This document shows, piece after piece, positions 11,994 through 22,809 of a stretch of DNA of 64,000 nt. A program made the translations under genes and the position numbers. Numbering within the stretch: the stretch's first letter is position 1; each line of letters begins with the position of its first letter. The stretch is from Budorcas taxicolor (taxonomy: Eukaryota > Chordata > Mammalia > Artiodactyla > Bovidae), in NCBI RefSeq assembly GCF_023091745.1, contig NC_068921.1, positions 11,426,001-11,490,000 on the forward strand. The letters run 5' to 3'. The notes below the pieces were generated by a model that saw only the letters and a list, made by a program, of their open reading frames with translations, was not told where the DNA came from and ran no database searches.

Positions 11994-12325
11994 CAACAAA
12001 ATAGTAATTCAGGAATAGTAACAGGAATTGTTACAATAGTAACAATAGTAACTTGTTATAGCAGTAACAAATAATTCAGGAATGTAACAATAGTAACAAT
12101 GAATACATTCATACATATTCTACATATATCATAAAAATAATATATAAGAATATATATAAAATATATACAGAACACATATAAGAGTATATAGACAGAATAT
12201 GTATATATACTATATAAGAATATATTATATAACATGTATTATATGATATATATAACATATTCTTATATATATAAGAATGCATTCTTATATAAGAATATAT
12301 TCATATATATATATATATATACACT
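11994..12325. repeat. AT-rich simple repeats (AACAAT-type then TATATAAGAATA-type)
   Basis: A degenerate array of AATAGTAACA-like units (11994-12110) is followed by TATATAAGAATATA-like units. Confidence 0.7.
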
Positions 12326-12785
12326 TATTACTATTCCTAAATTAAGCTTAGATAGTATTCTTCAAGTTTCTTTGCTGAAGACCATCAAAGTCTATCTACC
12401 TAGTTTTGCCATATCATTTCAACCAGACTCCTTCCTAAGATTTATTTAAAACAAGAATTTCAGGAAGGTCAGAGCTAATCATAAAATGGCCACATTTCTA
12501 ATAGTTAACAATAAGATGTAAACTTCCTTTAAGAAATAAGGGAGTCAACACTTTACTGATGATCAAACAAAAATACTACATTTTATTTGGCTGGCTACTT
12601 AAAAAATCTTTTTCTCCAAATCCTCTAAATCAACTTTAAAACCTCTCCTCCTTTAAATAATTATATTAAATAAGCATCTCCTCTTCGGTACCTTTCACTT
12701 GAATTGGGGAATCTAAGTAAACTCTATCTGTGCTTATCAACCCTGACTATACACTGAGAAACATCTAAAAATATCAGTACCTTAC

Positions 12786-13053
12786 CCTGCTGCTCCTGCT
12801 AAGTCACTTCAGTCGTGTCCGACCCTGTGCGACCCCAGAGATGGCAGCCCACCAGGCTCCGCCATCCCTGGGATTCTCCAGGCAAGAACACTGGAGTGGG
12901 CTGCCATTTCCTTCTCCAATGCATGAAAGTGGAAAGTGAAAGAAGTCGCTCAGTCGTGTCCGACTCCCTGCAACCCCATGGACCGCAGCCCACCAGGCTC
13001 CTCCATCCATGGGATTTTCCAGGCAAGAGTACTGGAGTGGGGTGCCATTGACT
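12786..13053 (-). mobile_element. Bov-A2 SINE
   Basis: Two antisense BovA monomers begin at CTGCTGCTCCTGCTAAG and end at GGGGTGCCATTGAC. Confidence 0.9.
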
Positions 13054-13204
13054 TCTCCTACCTTACCCTATATGGGACCAAATATATCAGATTATCTAAG
13101 CATTATGACCAGCGTATGTTATCAAAGCTTCTCAGATGATTCCAATGAGAATGCAGAGGTCAAAACCACTGCTCCTGAGAATTACAAGATTCTAAACTGC
13201 ATTC

Positions 13205-13400
13205 CTGGGATTTCCCTGGTGGTTAAGACTCTGCCTTGCCATGCAACGTACAGGGGTTCGATCCCTGGTCAGGGAACTAAGATTCCACACGCCACGGGGC
13301 AACTGGGCCCAAGCCCAAGTGCAACAACTGAAGAGTCCACGCGCTGCAACCGAGACCCAGTGCAGTCGCATAGATTTTAAAAAATTTAAAAATAAACTGC
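13205..13400 (+). mobile_element. tRNA-Glu SINE
   Basis: GGGATTTCCCTGGTGG, GGTTCGATCCCTGGTCAGGG, CAACTGGGCCC and an A/T-rich tail. Confidence 0.85.
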
Positions 13401-13587
13401 ACTCCCTAAATTGAGTCAACTCTTATTATTGATGCCAATGTCTGCTTTCCTAGTAATCCAAAGAGATAAGCAGTTATGTTATTATGTTATGAGATCTTTC
13501 GCTATTTGGCACTTGCAGATTACTTTCTCATTTGCTTTTGAAAGAGAATCAAAATAAATCACAAACGATGGGTGGGAAGAGAGAGGG

Positions 13588-13772
13588 AAGGCTTCTTAGA
13601 GTTGGTAAAGAATCTGCCTATCATGTGGGAGACCTGGGTTCAATCCCTGGGTTGGGAAGATCCCCTGGAGAAGGGAAAGGTTACCCACTCCAGTATTCTG
13701 GCCTGGAGAATTCCATGGACTGTATAACCCATGGGGTCACAAAGAGTCTGACAGACTGAGCGACTTCAACTA
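13588..13772 (+). mobile_element. Bov-tA SINE
   Basis: The head GTTGGTAAAGAATCTGCC is followed by a BovA body ending CTGAGCGACTTCAAC. Confidence 0.88.
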
Positions 13773-14458
13773 TTTCCATAAATAAATTAAACTACAGTAA
13801 TAAACTGTACTAGAAATAAAATGACTAATACAACAACAAACAACAGACTGACTTTTGACTGTTTTGCAACTTTAGTGGAAGTGTTAACAGCTCCAGACAG
13901 AAAAATACAAATACCAGTTTCCCTTTCTATTAATTTCAGGTAAATTTATGACATGTGATGAAAACAAAATTAATAATCTTTTTAGCAGCAATAATAAAAA
14001 TCAAACCAACTGTTAGCAGAGAGACAATTCCCCAAATTTCAACAGTGTCCACTATACAGTGACTATTTGTTGTGGTTGATGATATATGTGGCAATACCAT
14101 CAAGTTAAAAAAGAGAAGATACCAATCTCTAAGCAGTATGGCACTACTCTGAGAGAGCTTGCTTATTTCCTCGGTATACCACAATCCAAGCCTTAGGCAG
14201 ATATTTAAGGAACTATGGATCACTATTCCAACTCAATTATTAGGTTTATTCAACAAGTTTTGGGATATAAAAAAGCAAAAGAATTTTCAGAGAACTTGTT
14301 TGCCAAGCTTCTCCAACAGCAGAGCTCAATCTTGTCAGAGGCTATTGTGAAACATCCTGCCAAGATCCCTTATGAAATGGCTTAAAATGAAATATCTATC
14401 AAATGCTTTCCTAAATGAAAAGCTGGTTAAAAACAGTCTAAAAATCTCCCCAATGCAG

Positions 14459-14562
14459 GGACTTCCCTTGCAGTCTAGAGGTTTAGACTCTGCACTTCCA
14501 CGTAAGGGCCACAGGCTCAATCCTGCGTGCTGTGCGGAGTCAAAAGAAAAGAGATTCCCCAA
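14459..14562 (+). mobile_element. Short tRNA-Glu SINE
   Basis: GGGACTTCCCTTGCAGTC, GCTCAATCCTGCG, then an A-rich end. Confidence 0.7.
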
Positions 14563-14984
14563 TGAAAACAATCCTTCTCAAAGGTAAGATGCAAAATGAG
14601 CACACTTCCAAGCTGCTTCTACCATTTCTTGGAACTCCAGTCGAGGCAATACTGGGAATAGGCTGGGGGCCCACTACTCCCACTACTCCACTACGGCCTT
14701 CAGCGGCCCGCTGCACTCTGAGGCCACTTCAAAGAACACACAAACTAATCAGCACAGTGCACTTGCTCCAGAAACCTCTCTTTAAGAGAAATTCCTGTGC
14801 CCTCTTTTCCAATCAGAATGCTGTTGAAGCCTCATCCTATGAAGACACCACTTTGAAATGACTTCCTTCACCTTTGATTTAAAAAACAAAAACCCGAGCC
14901 CTTACTATATCAGAACAGGATCTGACAATATTTACCATGCAGCAAACGCACCAGAAATACACACAGTGAAAACAGGATGTAACT

Positions 14985-15112
14985 TTAAGTGCTCCGGCTC
15001 TAGAGTCAGAATGACCCTATTTAAGGCCAGACTGCACAGCGTGGCCTGGGTGCTTGAACTCAGGCAAATTATTCAGTCTCTCTAGGGTTTAGTTTTTGTG
15101 TCCAACTAAAAT
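14985..15112 (+). repeat. MIR
   Basis: GGCTCTAGAGTCAGAATGAC and CTTGAACTCAGGCAAATTAT resemble the MIR core. Confidence 0.5.
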
Positions 15113-15262
15113 AAGAATATCTTCAAGCTGTAAAAATTCAATAACATGTAAATATATCACTTATACTGCATGGCATATATTAAGCATTCAACATATCTTC
15201 TTGATAAAAATCCTTCAATATTTGATTTAGATAAAAACAAGCACTCTAAAAACTTGACTTAC

Positions 15263-15328
15263 CACACACACATATATATATATATATATATGCACACACA
15301 AATATATACACACATATACAAATCAAAT
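15263..15328. repeat. (CA)n/(TA)n microsatellite
   Basis: A compound CACACA-TATATA-CACACA tract. Confidence 0.85.
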
Positions 15329-15461
15329 CACACTGTACACACTTTAACACTGTTATATGTAAATGCTTCTCAATATAGCTGTTTGTTGTTGGGGAGGGGG
15401 GAGCTTGACTTACTGAAATCTTACACTGACAAGCATGGTTTTTGTTTTGTCTTGTTTTGTA

Positions 15462-15578
15462 ATGTGGCCATGCCACTCCACATGTGGGATCTTAGTTCCC
15501 TGACCAGGGATCAAACCTAAGCCCTCTGCACTGGAAGCGTGGAATCTTAACCACTGGATAGCCAAGGCAGTCCTTTTT
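15462..15578 (-). mobile_element. Short tRNA-Glu SINE
   Basis: The antisense copy contains TGGGATCTTAGTTCCCTGAC, CAGGGATCAAACC and TTAACCACTGGAT. Confidence 0.85.
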
Positions 15579-16107
15579 GTTTTGCTTGCAGTAAGAATAA
15601 GTCCTCTCAGAAGACTAGTGCATGAAATACTATCATCTATCAGTACCAGCAAACAACATTTAGCTTCAACTAAAAGCAAAAGCTGGATACATATGTGTGC
15701 TCATGTTACGCAAATTTATCAAACTGTACACTTAGGGCCTGTGTATCCTTGTGTTTATGCTATGCTCCAATAGAAAGTTTAAAGAGCAGAGGTTCATATG
15801 CCAGGAGAAACAAAACTTGGAAAGGTCTTTAACTCAGTATTCTCTAGTTCCCTCAGCTCCAAGCACTGTTCTCCCAGAGAGGTGAAAGGAGCGCAGCTAG
15901 GGGGAGGAGACTGAGACCAAGCCAAACACTAGAATAACCTTCCTTCATCCCCTCCTATGAAACGCAACAAAATGCAAGAAAATCTTTAGCCACAGCACAT
16001 CTTGGTGAATACACATGCACAAAATTAGGGTGACTGGGGAACAAAATGAGTCAAAATCATAGTCCTTTATACAAACTCCCATGGTATATATTTTTTTAAT
16101 TATTCTG

Positions 16108-16398
16108 GGGGACTTCCCTGGTGACACAGTGGATAAGAATTCTCCTGCCAATACAGGGGACGTGGGTTTGATCCCTGGTCCGGGAAGATCCCACGTGCCA
16201 TGGAGCAACTAAACCCGTGGGCCACAACTAGTGAGCCTGTGCTCTGGAGCCCATGAAAGCAACTACTCCAGCCCGCGTGCCTTACAGCCTGTGCCTGGTA
16301 ACGAGAGAAGCCACTGCAATGAGAAGCCCTCGCAATGCAACTAGAGAAAGCCTGCGTGCAGCCCAGCATAGCCAAAAATAAAATAGAAAGTACTATTT
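16108..16398 (+). mobile_element. tRNA-Glu SINE (long ART2-like form)
   Basis: GGGGGACTTCCCTGGTGAC, GGGTTTGATCCCTGGTCC, GGAGCAACTAAACCCGTGG, GAGAAGCC units and an A-rich tail. Confidence 0.88.
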
Positions 16399-16999
16399 TA
16401 GGGGACAGATTAATATATGAACATATCTGTATTCCAAGAGTATAAAACATCACCATCCCCCTTTCTATATAGTTCCCCTATCACCAGTAACTTCCACTGT
16501 TACCAATTTCCAAAGTGCATTTTAAATGTTTTCAGGAGCTGATGCACATAAAACAAGCCAGGATTGTGCAACTGGTCTCTGGAACTCAGCAATAAGTCCT
16601 TGGAAAAGGATTCTTCACAGCCAGATTCTCAGCATACTTTCAAAATCTGTCATTAAAACAGCTTCATTACCTGCAAGTGAAACACTTCTGTTGACTGACT
16701 CAAGCTCTCTTTATAGGAATTGAACCCTTCTAGTCTTATTTTAAAAGAAAAGGAAAAGCTGTTTCAGCAACCAGGCAGCAAGTCTTGGGGAGCTGCAGTG
16801 CACCACACACTGGTCTAATTTATAAAGTTTTCCTGCCTGAAAATGTAGTGCATAAATCTGGTTTTTAAATTTTTTAATACTTAAATGTACTGAGGGAAAA
16901 GCAAAAATCCTACTTATCACAAGTGTAATCCTATAAAAGGCTATCTACTTAATATTCTTCCAGATTCTTTTTTTCCTTCAAGGTTCCTTTTTATCTCTT

Positions 17000-17215
17000 A
17001 TATAGGTTAAGACTCTGGACTTTCTCAAGTCAAAGACTCCACTCCAATGCAGGTGCTGTCACTTTACAGCTGTGTTTCTGGGCAAATACAGCCCTTAATT
17101 CTTCCAGAGATGCCTCTCTACAAAGATGCTGTTTGGTCATAAAAGGAAAAAATCAGTTGCCACGGTGTGTTGTGAGGATCAAAAGAGAAAATGCACACTG
17201 CCTACAGGACCTGTA
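17000..17215 (+). repeat. MIR
   Basis: TTAAGACTCTGGACTTTCTC through TGTGTTGTGAGGATCAAAAG follows the MIR order over its whole length. Confidence 0.6.
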
Positions 17216-17253
17216 AAGCCAAGAGACAATGAACAGTACTTTATATAGTTAGA

Positions 17254-17606
17254 TGGGCTTCCCTGGCGGCTCAGACAGTAAAGAATCTGCCTGCAATGCG
17301 GGAGACCCGGGTTCCATCCCTGAGTTGACAAGATCCCCTGGAGGAGGAAATGGCTTACCACCTCAGTATTCTTTTTTTTTTTTCAGCAAAATAATGATTT
17401 TATAAATTATAAATAAATCATCAGCACAGTTTAATGTTATGAAGTCATTAAAATAATACTGTAGGGAAATGAAGGTATATTTAAGAGATAATATATGTGA
17501 ACACTTCAGTATTCTTGCCTGGAAAATCCCATGGGCAGAAGAGCCTGGCAGGCTACAGTTCATGGGGTCTCAAAGAGTTGGATATGACTGAGCAACTAAC
17601 ACTTTC
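17254..17606 (+). mobile_element. Bov-tA SINE split by a later retro-insertion
   Basis: The head is at 17254-17373 and the body resumes at 17503. The SINE itself is flanked by ATATAGTTAGA at 17243-17253 and 17607-17617. Confidence 0.9.
17374..17502 (-). mobile_element. Poly-A retro-insertion nested in a Bov-tA
   Basis: About 129 bases begin with a T-run (poly-A of a minus-strand insert). They are flanked by 14-base repeats (17360-17373 and 17503-17516) that differ at one base. The body is AT-rich and I do not recognise its source; it could be the 3' end of a cellular or LINE transcript. Confidence 0.8.
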
Positions 17607-17639
17607 ATATAGTTAGACAAATATCCATCTTGAAATTAG

Positions 17640-17880
17640 CCTACTGGTCACGTGTGTATGCATATATTTTGCCAGGTTTTGGTATACTGTGTTATACTGG
17701 TTCTGTAAAAATGAATTAGGGAACTTCTCTCTCTGACTTGAAACTGTTTAAGCGATTCACTAAAGTTTAAGATAATTCACCCACCAAAAACTCTTTGGGG
17801 CTACCAGTTTTATGCATATGGAGATTGTTCCCTGGCAATTTCTTCAGGTTGTTGTTACTAGTACATTTTCTTTTTAAACA
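17640..17880. repeat. Possible old L1 relic
   Basis: A GGTTCTGTAAAAATGAATTAGGGA-like segment resembles the antisense L1 ORF2 GAATGAGTTAGGGAGG block. Similarity is weak. Confidence 0.3.
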
Positions 17881-18126
17881 AATTACCAAATATTGATTAC
17901 TATTGCACATTGTAAAAAGTTAAAAATATTTCAATGCACTAGCTCAAGCTGTGTATAAAATTCCTACACAGTTCTGTATCATTTTTTAAAAACCTTTAAA
18001 ATCATGTTTATTTAGCTTATTTTTTAAAGATATAAATTCTAAAAATATATCAAGAGTATCTGATAAGGACTTTTTATAACTTTCAGTTCTGCCAACATTC
18101 CCAAAATGCATCCCTGACAATATTGC

Positions 18127-18175
18127 TGGGCATAGGGGCAAGGGGGTGGGGACAGGGTGCCGGGGGCAGGAGGGG
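18127..18175 (+). other. G-run cluster, potential G-quadruplex
   Basis: Six runs of three to five G within about 50 bases on the plus strand. It lies in the presumed 3'UTR part of the MOCS2 copy and on the template strand of ELF1. Confidence 0.5.
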
Positions 18176-18533
18176 TGACAGAGGGGGCAGCCTGAGATAG
18201 TCACTGATGAGGGGCGACCCCTCAGTGTGAGTCAAATTACAACTGGAACTCAGTCATAGAACTGTTTGTCCACCACAGGCATCATTCCTCACATTCAAAT
18301 TATTCTTCCATGTTTCCCCCTAAAGCTTTTCTTTCTTCTGTTTCTAGTTCCCATATAAGCCCTTGTCCTAAACACTCACTTATTTTGCTTTCTTTTCTCC
18401 TCTCTTTTGTTCCACTGGTATAACATAAGAGGTCAGCTTCATTAAACCATCTTCTAGAGAAGAAGAATGGAAATATGATCAAAGATAAGAATTTACCAAG
18501 TTTAAATTTTAGGGCTCTAAAAACCTAAGTGGT

Positions 18534-19100
18534 TTAAGCACTGGTTGCCCAGAAGCATTCTTTGTTTCCTTTCCAAGATGATGATGATTCTTCATACATT
18601 TCCTTTTTCCACATGGGCACCCTGGCTTTTAAAGCATCAATGGCATAGCTCACAGCTTCAAGGGATGCAGCCCTGTGGGCTGAGGACACAGCAATGATAA
18701 CACTTGCTTCTGTCACTGGAACCAAGCCAAGTCGATGAAACGCTGCTATGTGTTTGACTGGCCATTTCTGTCTAATGTCACTACAAATTTTTCTTATCCC
18801 ATTTTCTGCCATTGGTAGATATGCTTCATACTCTAAGCTAATGACTTTTTTCCCTTTGAAATTATTCCTTGTAGTCCCTACCAATAGGGATATTGCGCCA
18901 CAGAGTGGAGAAATCACCAGCTGTGAGACTTCATCTACTGAAAGTTTCTCAGGTGTGAACTTTACTGTATCTTTAGATTTCTCAACTTCATTCATATCTT
19001 TTCCAGGTGGCTCAAAAGTACTACCCTCCACTAATGGAAGGGATAACGGCAATTTCGTCTCCTGATTGAAGCAGGAGGAGCTGATCTCCAAGCTCGACAT
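18534..19100 (-). CDS. MOCS2: MOCS2B-like catalytic subunit of molybdopterin synthase, intact retrocopy ORF
   Basis: This is a 188-codon open frame starting MSSLEISSSCFNQETK, the usual length of mammalian MOCS2B. In its parent, the large subunit (MoaE family) works with thiocarboxylated MOCS2A to insert two sulfurs into precursor Z (cPMP) during molybdenum cofactor synthesis in the cytosol. The MoaE core runs from about residue 50 to 175. It keeps SPLCGAISLLVGTTRNN (64-80), LEYEAYLPMAE (89-99), the RLGLVPVTEASVIIAVSSAHR block (123-143), and lysines K158 and K165 in LKARVPMWKKE. Those lysines correspond by spacing to the catalytic lysines of bacterial MoaE. The start is chosen by homology; 6 upstream codons are also open. 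The ATG overlaps the MOCS2A frame, as in the parent mRNA. Whether it is expressed is unknown. A long intact frame in an intronless copy may mean either recent origin or selection. Confidence 0.85.
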   Translation of the reverse strand: MSSLEISSSCFNQETKLPLSLPLVEGSTFEPPGKDMNEVEKSKDTVKFTPEKLSVDEVSQLVISPLCGAISLLVGTTRNNFKGKKVISLEYEAYLPMAENGIRKICSDIRQKWPVKHIAAFHRLGLVPVTEASVIIAVSSAHRAASLEAVSYAIDALKARVPMWKKEMYEESSSSWKGNKECFWATSA

Positions 19101-19286
19101 ATTCTTGACAAACAGCAAATATCACCTGATTTCTGACATCAGCCAATCCTGATGGTGTGTTTCTATCTCATTCCACAGCTGCAATGCTTTTATTTCTTGC
19201 AGCACAGAAATGGTCTCTGAGCAAATTCCTGCTATTTCAGCACTTTTTGCAAAATACAACACTTCCACCTGGCACCGGGGGACCAT
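19021..19286 (-). pseudogene. MOCS2: MOCS2A-like sulfur carrier, frameshifted
   Basis: It begins MVPRCQVEVLYFAKSAEIAG, the start of MOCS2A (small MoaD-type, ubiquitin-fold subunit). The frame is normal to about codon 44 (EIETHH). A missing base near 19150-19152 then shifts it, and translation ends at a TGA (19122-19124). The original frame continues readable after the shift (RNQVIFAVCQEYVELGDQ, then GDEIAVIP and SISGG) and ends in Gly-Gly plus TAG at 19021. The span is 266 nt, exactly one less than 88 codons plus stop. The C-terminal Gly-Gly is the thiocarboxylate site in the family, so the shifted product could not carry sulfur. One point change is also seen near the end (IPSISGG against the usual IPPISGG). 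Confidence 0.85.
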
Positions 19287-19799
19287 CCCGCCAGGGAAGT
19301 CTCCCCTGGTATCCCAGCCACGGAAGCCTGTATCATCTCTTAATAGAAATATAAACAAACAAATCAAGTTCTGTCAAAAAATTAATAAGGAAATAAATAA
19401 GTGGATAATAAGGCAAACCATCCACATTCTAAAAGGATGCTATCGAATCAGAATAGGAATCCAGATAACCTTAGTAAATAAGCCAGGTTATTTTGAACAC
19501 AATTCTGGGTACCTCTGTAACCCTGCTCTAGGAATCTATTACAGGATTCTAATACAGTTCTTCTGGTTATCCAATAATAAATTCGAGATGATAGTCTACT
19601 AAAGAAAATGCAAAAAGCACTGTATCACAGGGTGATTTGTGAGAATCGAAGTGTATGTGCAGAAGACTTTGTAAGCTATATAGACTCCTACCAAAAGCGA
19701 GGCAGCGTTATTCTTACACTTTACAATACAGCAGGTAATGTTTTCCTGGCACAGAGATTAATATCCAAAGCAACATCAGGGCCCAAAATTTTAATACAT

Positions 19800-20190
19800 G
19801 CTTCAAGATTTTTTTTTTGATGTGGGCCATTTTTAAAGTCTTTTATTGAACCCGTTACAATATTGCTTCTGTTTTATGTTTTGGCCACAAGGTACGTGGG
19901 ATCTAATGCTTCCCAGGTGGCACTAGTGGTAAGGAACCCACCTGCCAATGCAGGAGATGCAAGAGATGTGGGTGCGATCCCTGGGTTGGGAAGGAGGAGG
20001 GCAGGGCAATCCACTCCAGTATTCTTGAATGGAGAATCCTATGAACAGAGGAGCCTGGCGAGCTACAGTCAGTAGAGTGAGACATGACTAAAGCAACTTA
20101 GCACACACACAACTCCCCAACCAGGGATCGAACCTGTACCCCCTGCATTGGAAGGTCAAGTCTGAACTGCTAGACTACCAGGGAAGTCCC
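19800..20190 (-). mobile_element. tRNA-Glu SINE (CHR-2 type) split by Bov-tA
   Basis: The antisense tail TTTAAAGTCTTTTATTGAAC and TTTTGGCCACAAGG lies left of the inserted Bov-tA. CAACCAGGGATCGAACC through CCAGGGAAGTCCC lies to the right. Confidence 0.88.
19906..20110 (+). mobile_element. Bov-tA SINE nested in a tRNA-Glu SINE
   Basis: The head GCTTCCCAGGTGGCACTAG is followed by a BovA body and a (CACA) tail. It interrupts the antisense SINE at 19800-20190. Confidence 0.9.
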
Positions 20191-20464
20191 AATACATCCT
20201 TCAATCAGTCCCCTCACTGCTCCAGTGTCCTAGTTTTTTAATAATTATGTACCTTCTATATCATGATGTAGATAAATATTACATTATAGCCAGTGGCTTT
20301 GTATAAGGGAAACATGATTCAAACTCCTGGCAATAATTACCATAGTCAAAGTCCTTCCTTAATCTGATTAAAAAGAAACTCATTACGATGCTGGGTAAAA
20401 AGTATCCTCTGCTTTCTATCTTTGAGAGCTCATCACTAAACGATAAACTAGAATAAAATAAAAA

Positions 20465-20665
20465 TAAAATGATATTCTTAATATGGAGGCAGTAAGGGTG
20501 GTGATAATGATGATGAAAACCGTTACTATGCTAAGCACTTCATGTGGCTCATACCAGTTACCCCCACAACACTGTGCCGCTGTTCTGCTGACACTCGTCA
20601 GCCAGAGGCAGAGCTGAAATCTGAACCCAGGCAATCCGACTCCAGAGTCCACAAGCTTAATCACT
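20465..20665 (-). repeat. MIR
   Basis: Antisense MIR from GCTAAGCACTTCATGTGG to CCACAAGCTTAATCACT. Confidence 0.6.
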
Positions 20666-20746
20666 GATAGACTACAAGTACAGGATCCTACAGATAAATT
20701 ACAGTCATAATGAAAGTTTCATCACAGCTACAATATGGGTTTTAAA

Positions 20747-20764
20747 TACACACACACACACACG
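20747..20764. repeat. (CA)n microsatellite
   Basis: A short perfect CA run. Confidence 0.8.
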
Positions 20765-21171
20765 TATTTCCTAATGTACACTGCGTTAGATCCACAGCTG
20801 AAAAAATTAGTTATTTCTGTTGGCTCCAGTAGAGATGAGTGTTTCTAAAGAAGCCTTTTCTCTTGCACAGCACAATGAAAAATAGAAAGGTCAAAGTAAA
20901 ATGTTCTTTTCTCCAGACCTCCCCAAGATAATGTTTGAAATTCCACTGTAAACCCCTGTGAAGTTGACTTAGCTAAGTCTAATCTCATTTTTTAGGTCTT
21001 TCATGACAATTGGCCTTATTTAGTCTTTGCCCAGAGTTTTCTCTTTTCAGCCAGGATAAATTACAGCTTGGCCATGCATCTTGAAAAAAGTAAAATAATC
21101 ACTGAAAGCAACCTTAGGGTTGTTTTTTAAACTAGAGTGCCCTCTTAAAAAGTTTAATATACTGCTGGGGG

Positions 21172-21211
21172 GTGTGTACATGTGTAGGTGTGTGTATCTG
21201 TGTGTGTGTAG
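21172..21211. repeat. (GT)n imperfect microsatellite
   Basis: GTGTGT runs interrupted by AC and ATC. Confidence 0.75.
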
Positions 21212-21219
21212 CTAGCTAA

Positions 21220-21925
21220 GTATGAACAGAGTCAATTATGGGTTTAAAAAAAAAAGGTAAATTTTGGGAGGTGTAGTAAGTTTTAACCAGGTTTAAATAC
21301 TTACTTGCAAGCTAACTAGGCAACATCACAACAGTCGCTACTAGACTGATAAATGTTCTAAATATGCAGATTCTATATAACTCAAAGAATTTAAGTATAA
21401 TCATATTTAAAGAGGTAATTTCTACTTCTAAAAGATGAAGTTTGATAAGACTCTTACATATGCATAATTCATAAAATAAAATGAAGCACAGCATTTGTGA
21501 ATATAGTAGTTTGGCTACAATGAAACTAAGAATGAAATGTCACACTAGCTGATCACAGACAATGACAGAAATTAGTCACTCTGAACAATTCCAGATCAAA
21601 CTATGTCAAAAGCAGCTTAACATGTTACAGTGTCAAAGGAGAGTGCTCCCCTACAGAATGAATCTCCCAGATTTTTAAAATCCTGAATGACAAATTTGTT
21701 GGCTTACCCTAGAAACACGTCAGTCATATTCAAGTATCAAAGAAAAAATAAGAAAACATTTTTTTATAAAAAAGGGGTGAATGAATTTGCCTGGTATCCA
21801 AGTCATAAAAACTGCCTTCATTACTTCCCTTATCCAAGACAACTGAGGGACAGGGAGCTCAGAGTGCAACATGACTAACTTGAACACTTTTTTGTTATTT
21901 AACTCAGGTCATTAACACAGCAACT
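21220..21925. other. Unique AT-rich intron
   Basis: No gene or repeat is recognised. Confidence 0.5.
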
Positions 21926-22120
21926 ACCACATTTATTGACTGCTTCCTTTGTGCCAGGCTTTTACTAAATGTTTTACGTAAACATTTAAAGCTCATAACC
22001 TTGGGACACAGCTTTCACTTTTGGTAGAGGAAATCAGAGTTCAGTGCAATTTAAAACCTTGTCTCAAGTCACATAGCTAGTAAGTGGCGGAGCCCCGTTT
22101 CCAGGTTGATACTCTTGATG
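21926..22120 (-). repeat. MIR
   Basis: Antisense MIR with TTTGTGCCAGGC, TCACATAGCTAGTAAGTGGC and GAGCCC. Confidence 0.65.
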
Positions 22121-22669
22121 TCACATCACAAAGACGCTTCATTGACAAGAGGTGGGAACAGATTAAACAGATAAGCTCACACACAGATCGCTGGTCATCA
22201 CAATTCTTCTTTCCAAGACAGTAATTGCATAATATTAAGAATTCTGGTTACTGTGTTAAAAAAAATTCTGCCTGTATTCTACTTATTTAATATCAGGCAT
22301 ATTATAGATTTATGAACATTATTAGGGGCATCGCTTTGTTAAATTCACATTTTAACAAACCTTTAACAATCAGTTTTCTTTTTATTTCACTAAATCAAGG
22401 ACATTATCTTCATCAATAATCTCCAAATAGTCTTGAAGACGACAATGGCTTTAAAAAAAGGGAAAGGCTAGTAACACAGTAATACCATCTGCTTATATAA
22501 TGTCTTATTCTATATGCATTATGTGTTAAGTGAAATAGAAAGGGGGCAAAAAATTTCAAGATTACGTAGATGAACTGAGCTACCTCAAGGAGGTACTATT
22601 TACTCAGCAAGGCTGCTCTGGGTGACAGAGTACTTACTTTCTGGGAGATCAGAGATTGCTAATTCTATT

Positions 22670-22670
<1 letters not shown>

Positions 22671-22708
<38 letters not shown>

Positions 22709-22726
22709 ACACACACACACACACAA
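22671..22726. repeat. (CT)n(CA)n compound microsatellite
   Basis: About 17 CT units are followed by about 9 CA units. Confidence 0.95.
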
Positions 22727-22809
22727 ATCTGATCAACACAAACCTCACTGGAAAAAACAGCATTCTTTTGAAAGGTATATAAAGTGTATAACTGCAATGT
22801 AGTGTTAAC

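Larger units (their letters stand above)
17990..19345 (-). pseudogene. MOCS2: Intronless MOCS2 retrocopy (whole mRNA, approximate limits)
   Basis: Both MOCS2 reading frames lie contiguously with no introns, as in the bicistronic MOCS2 mRNA. Parental mammalian MOCS2 is split into several exons, so this is a reverse-transcribed copy. The left limit is inferred from an AATAAA on the minus strand (about 18008-18013) followed by a short T-run on the plus strand near 17983-17990. The right limit is placed just upstream of the MOCS2A start. I could not identify clean target duplications. It lies in the ELF1 intron in the same orientation as ELF1, so ELF1 pre-mRNA contains it in sense. Confidence 0.75.

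Noticed and set aside
18534..19286. The true MOCS2 locus
   Set aside because: Both frames are contiguous with no introns and one is frameshifted; the genuine gene has several exons.
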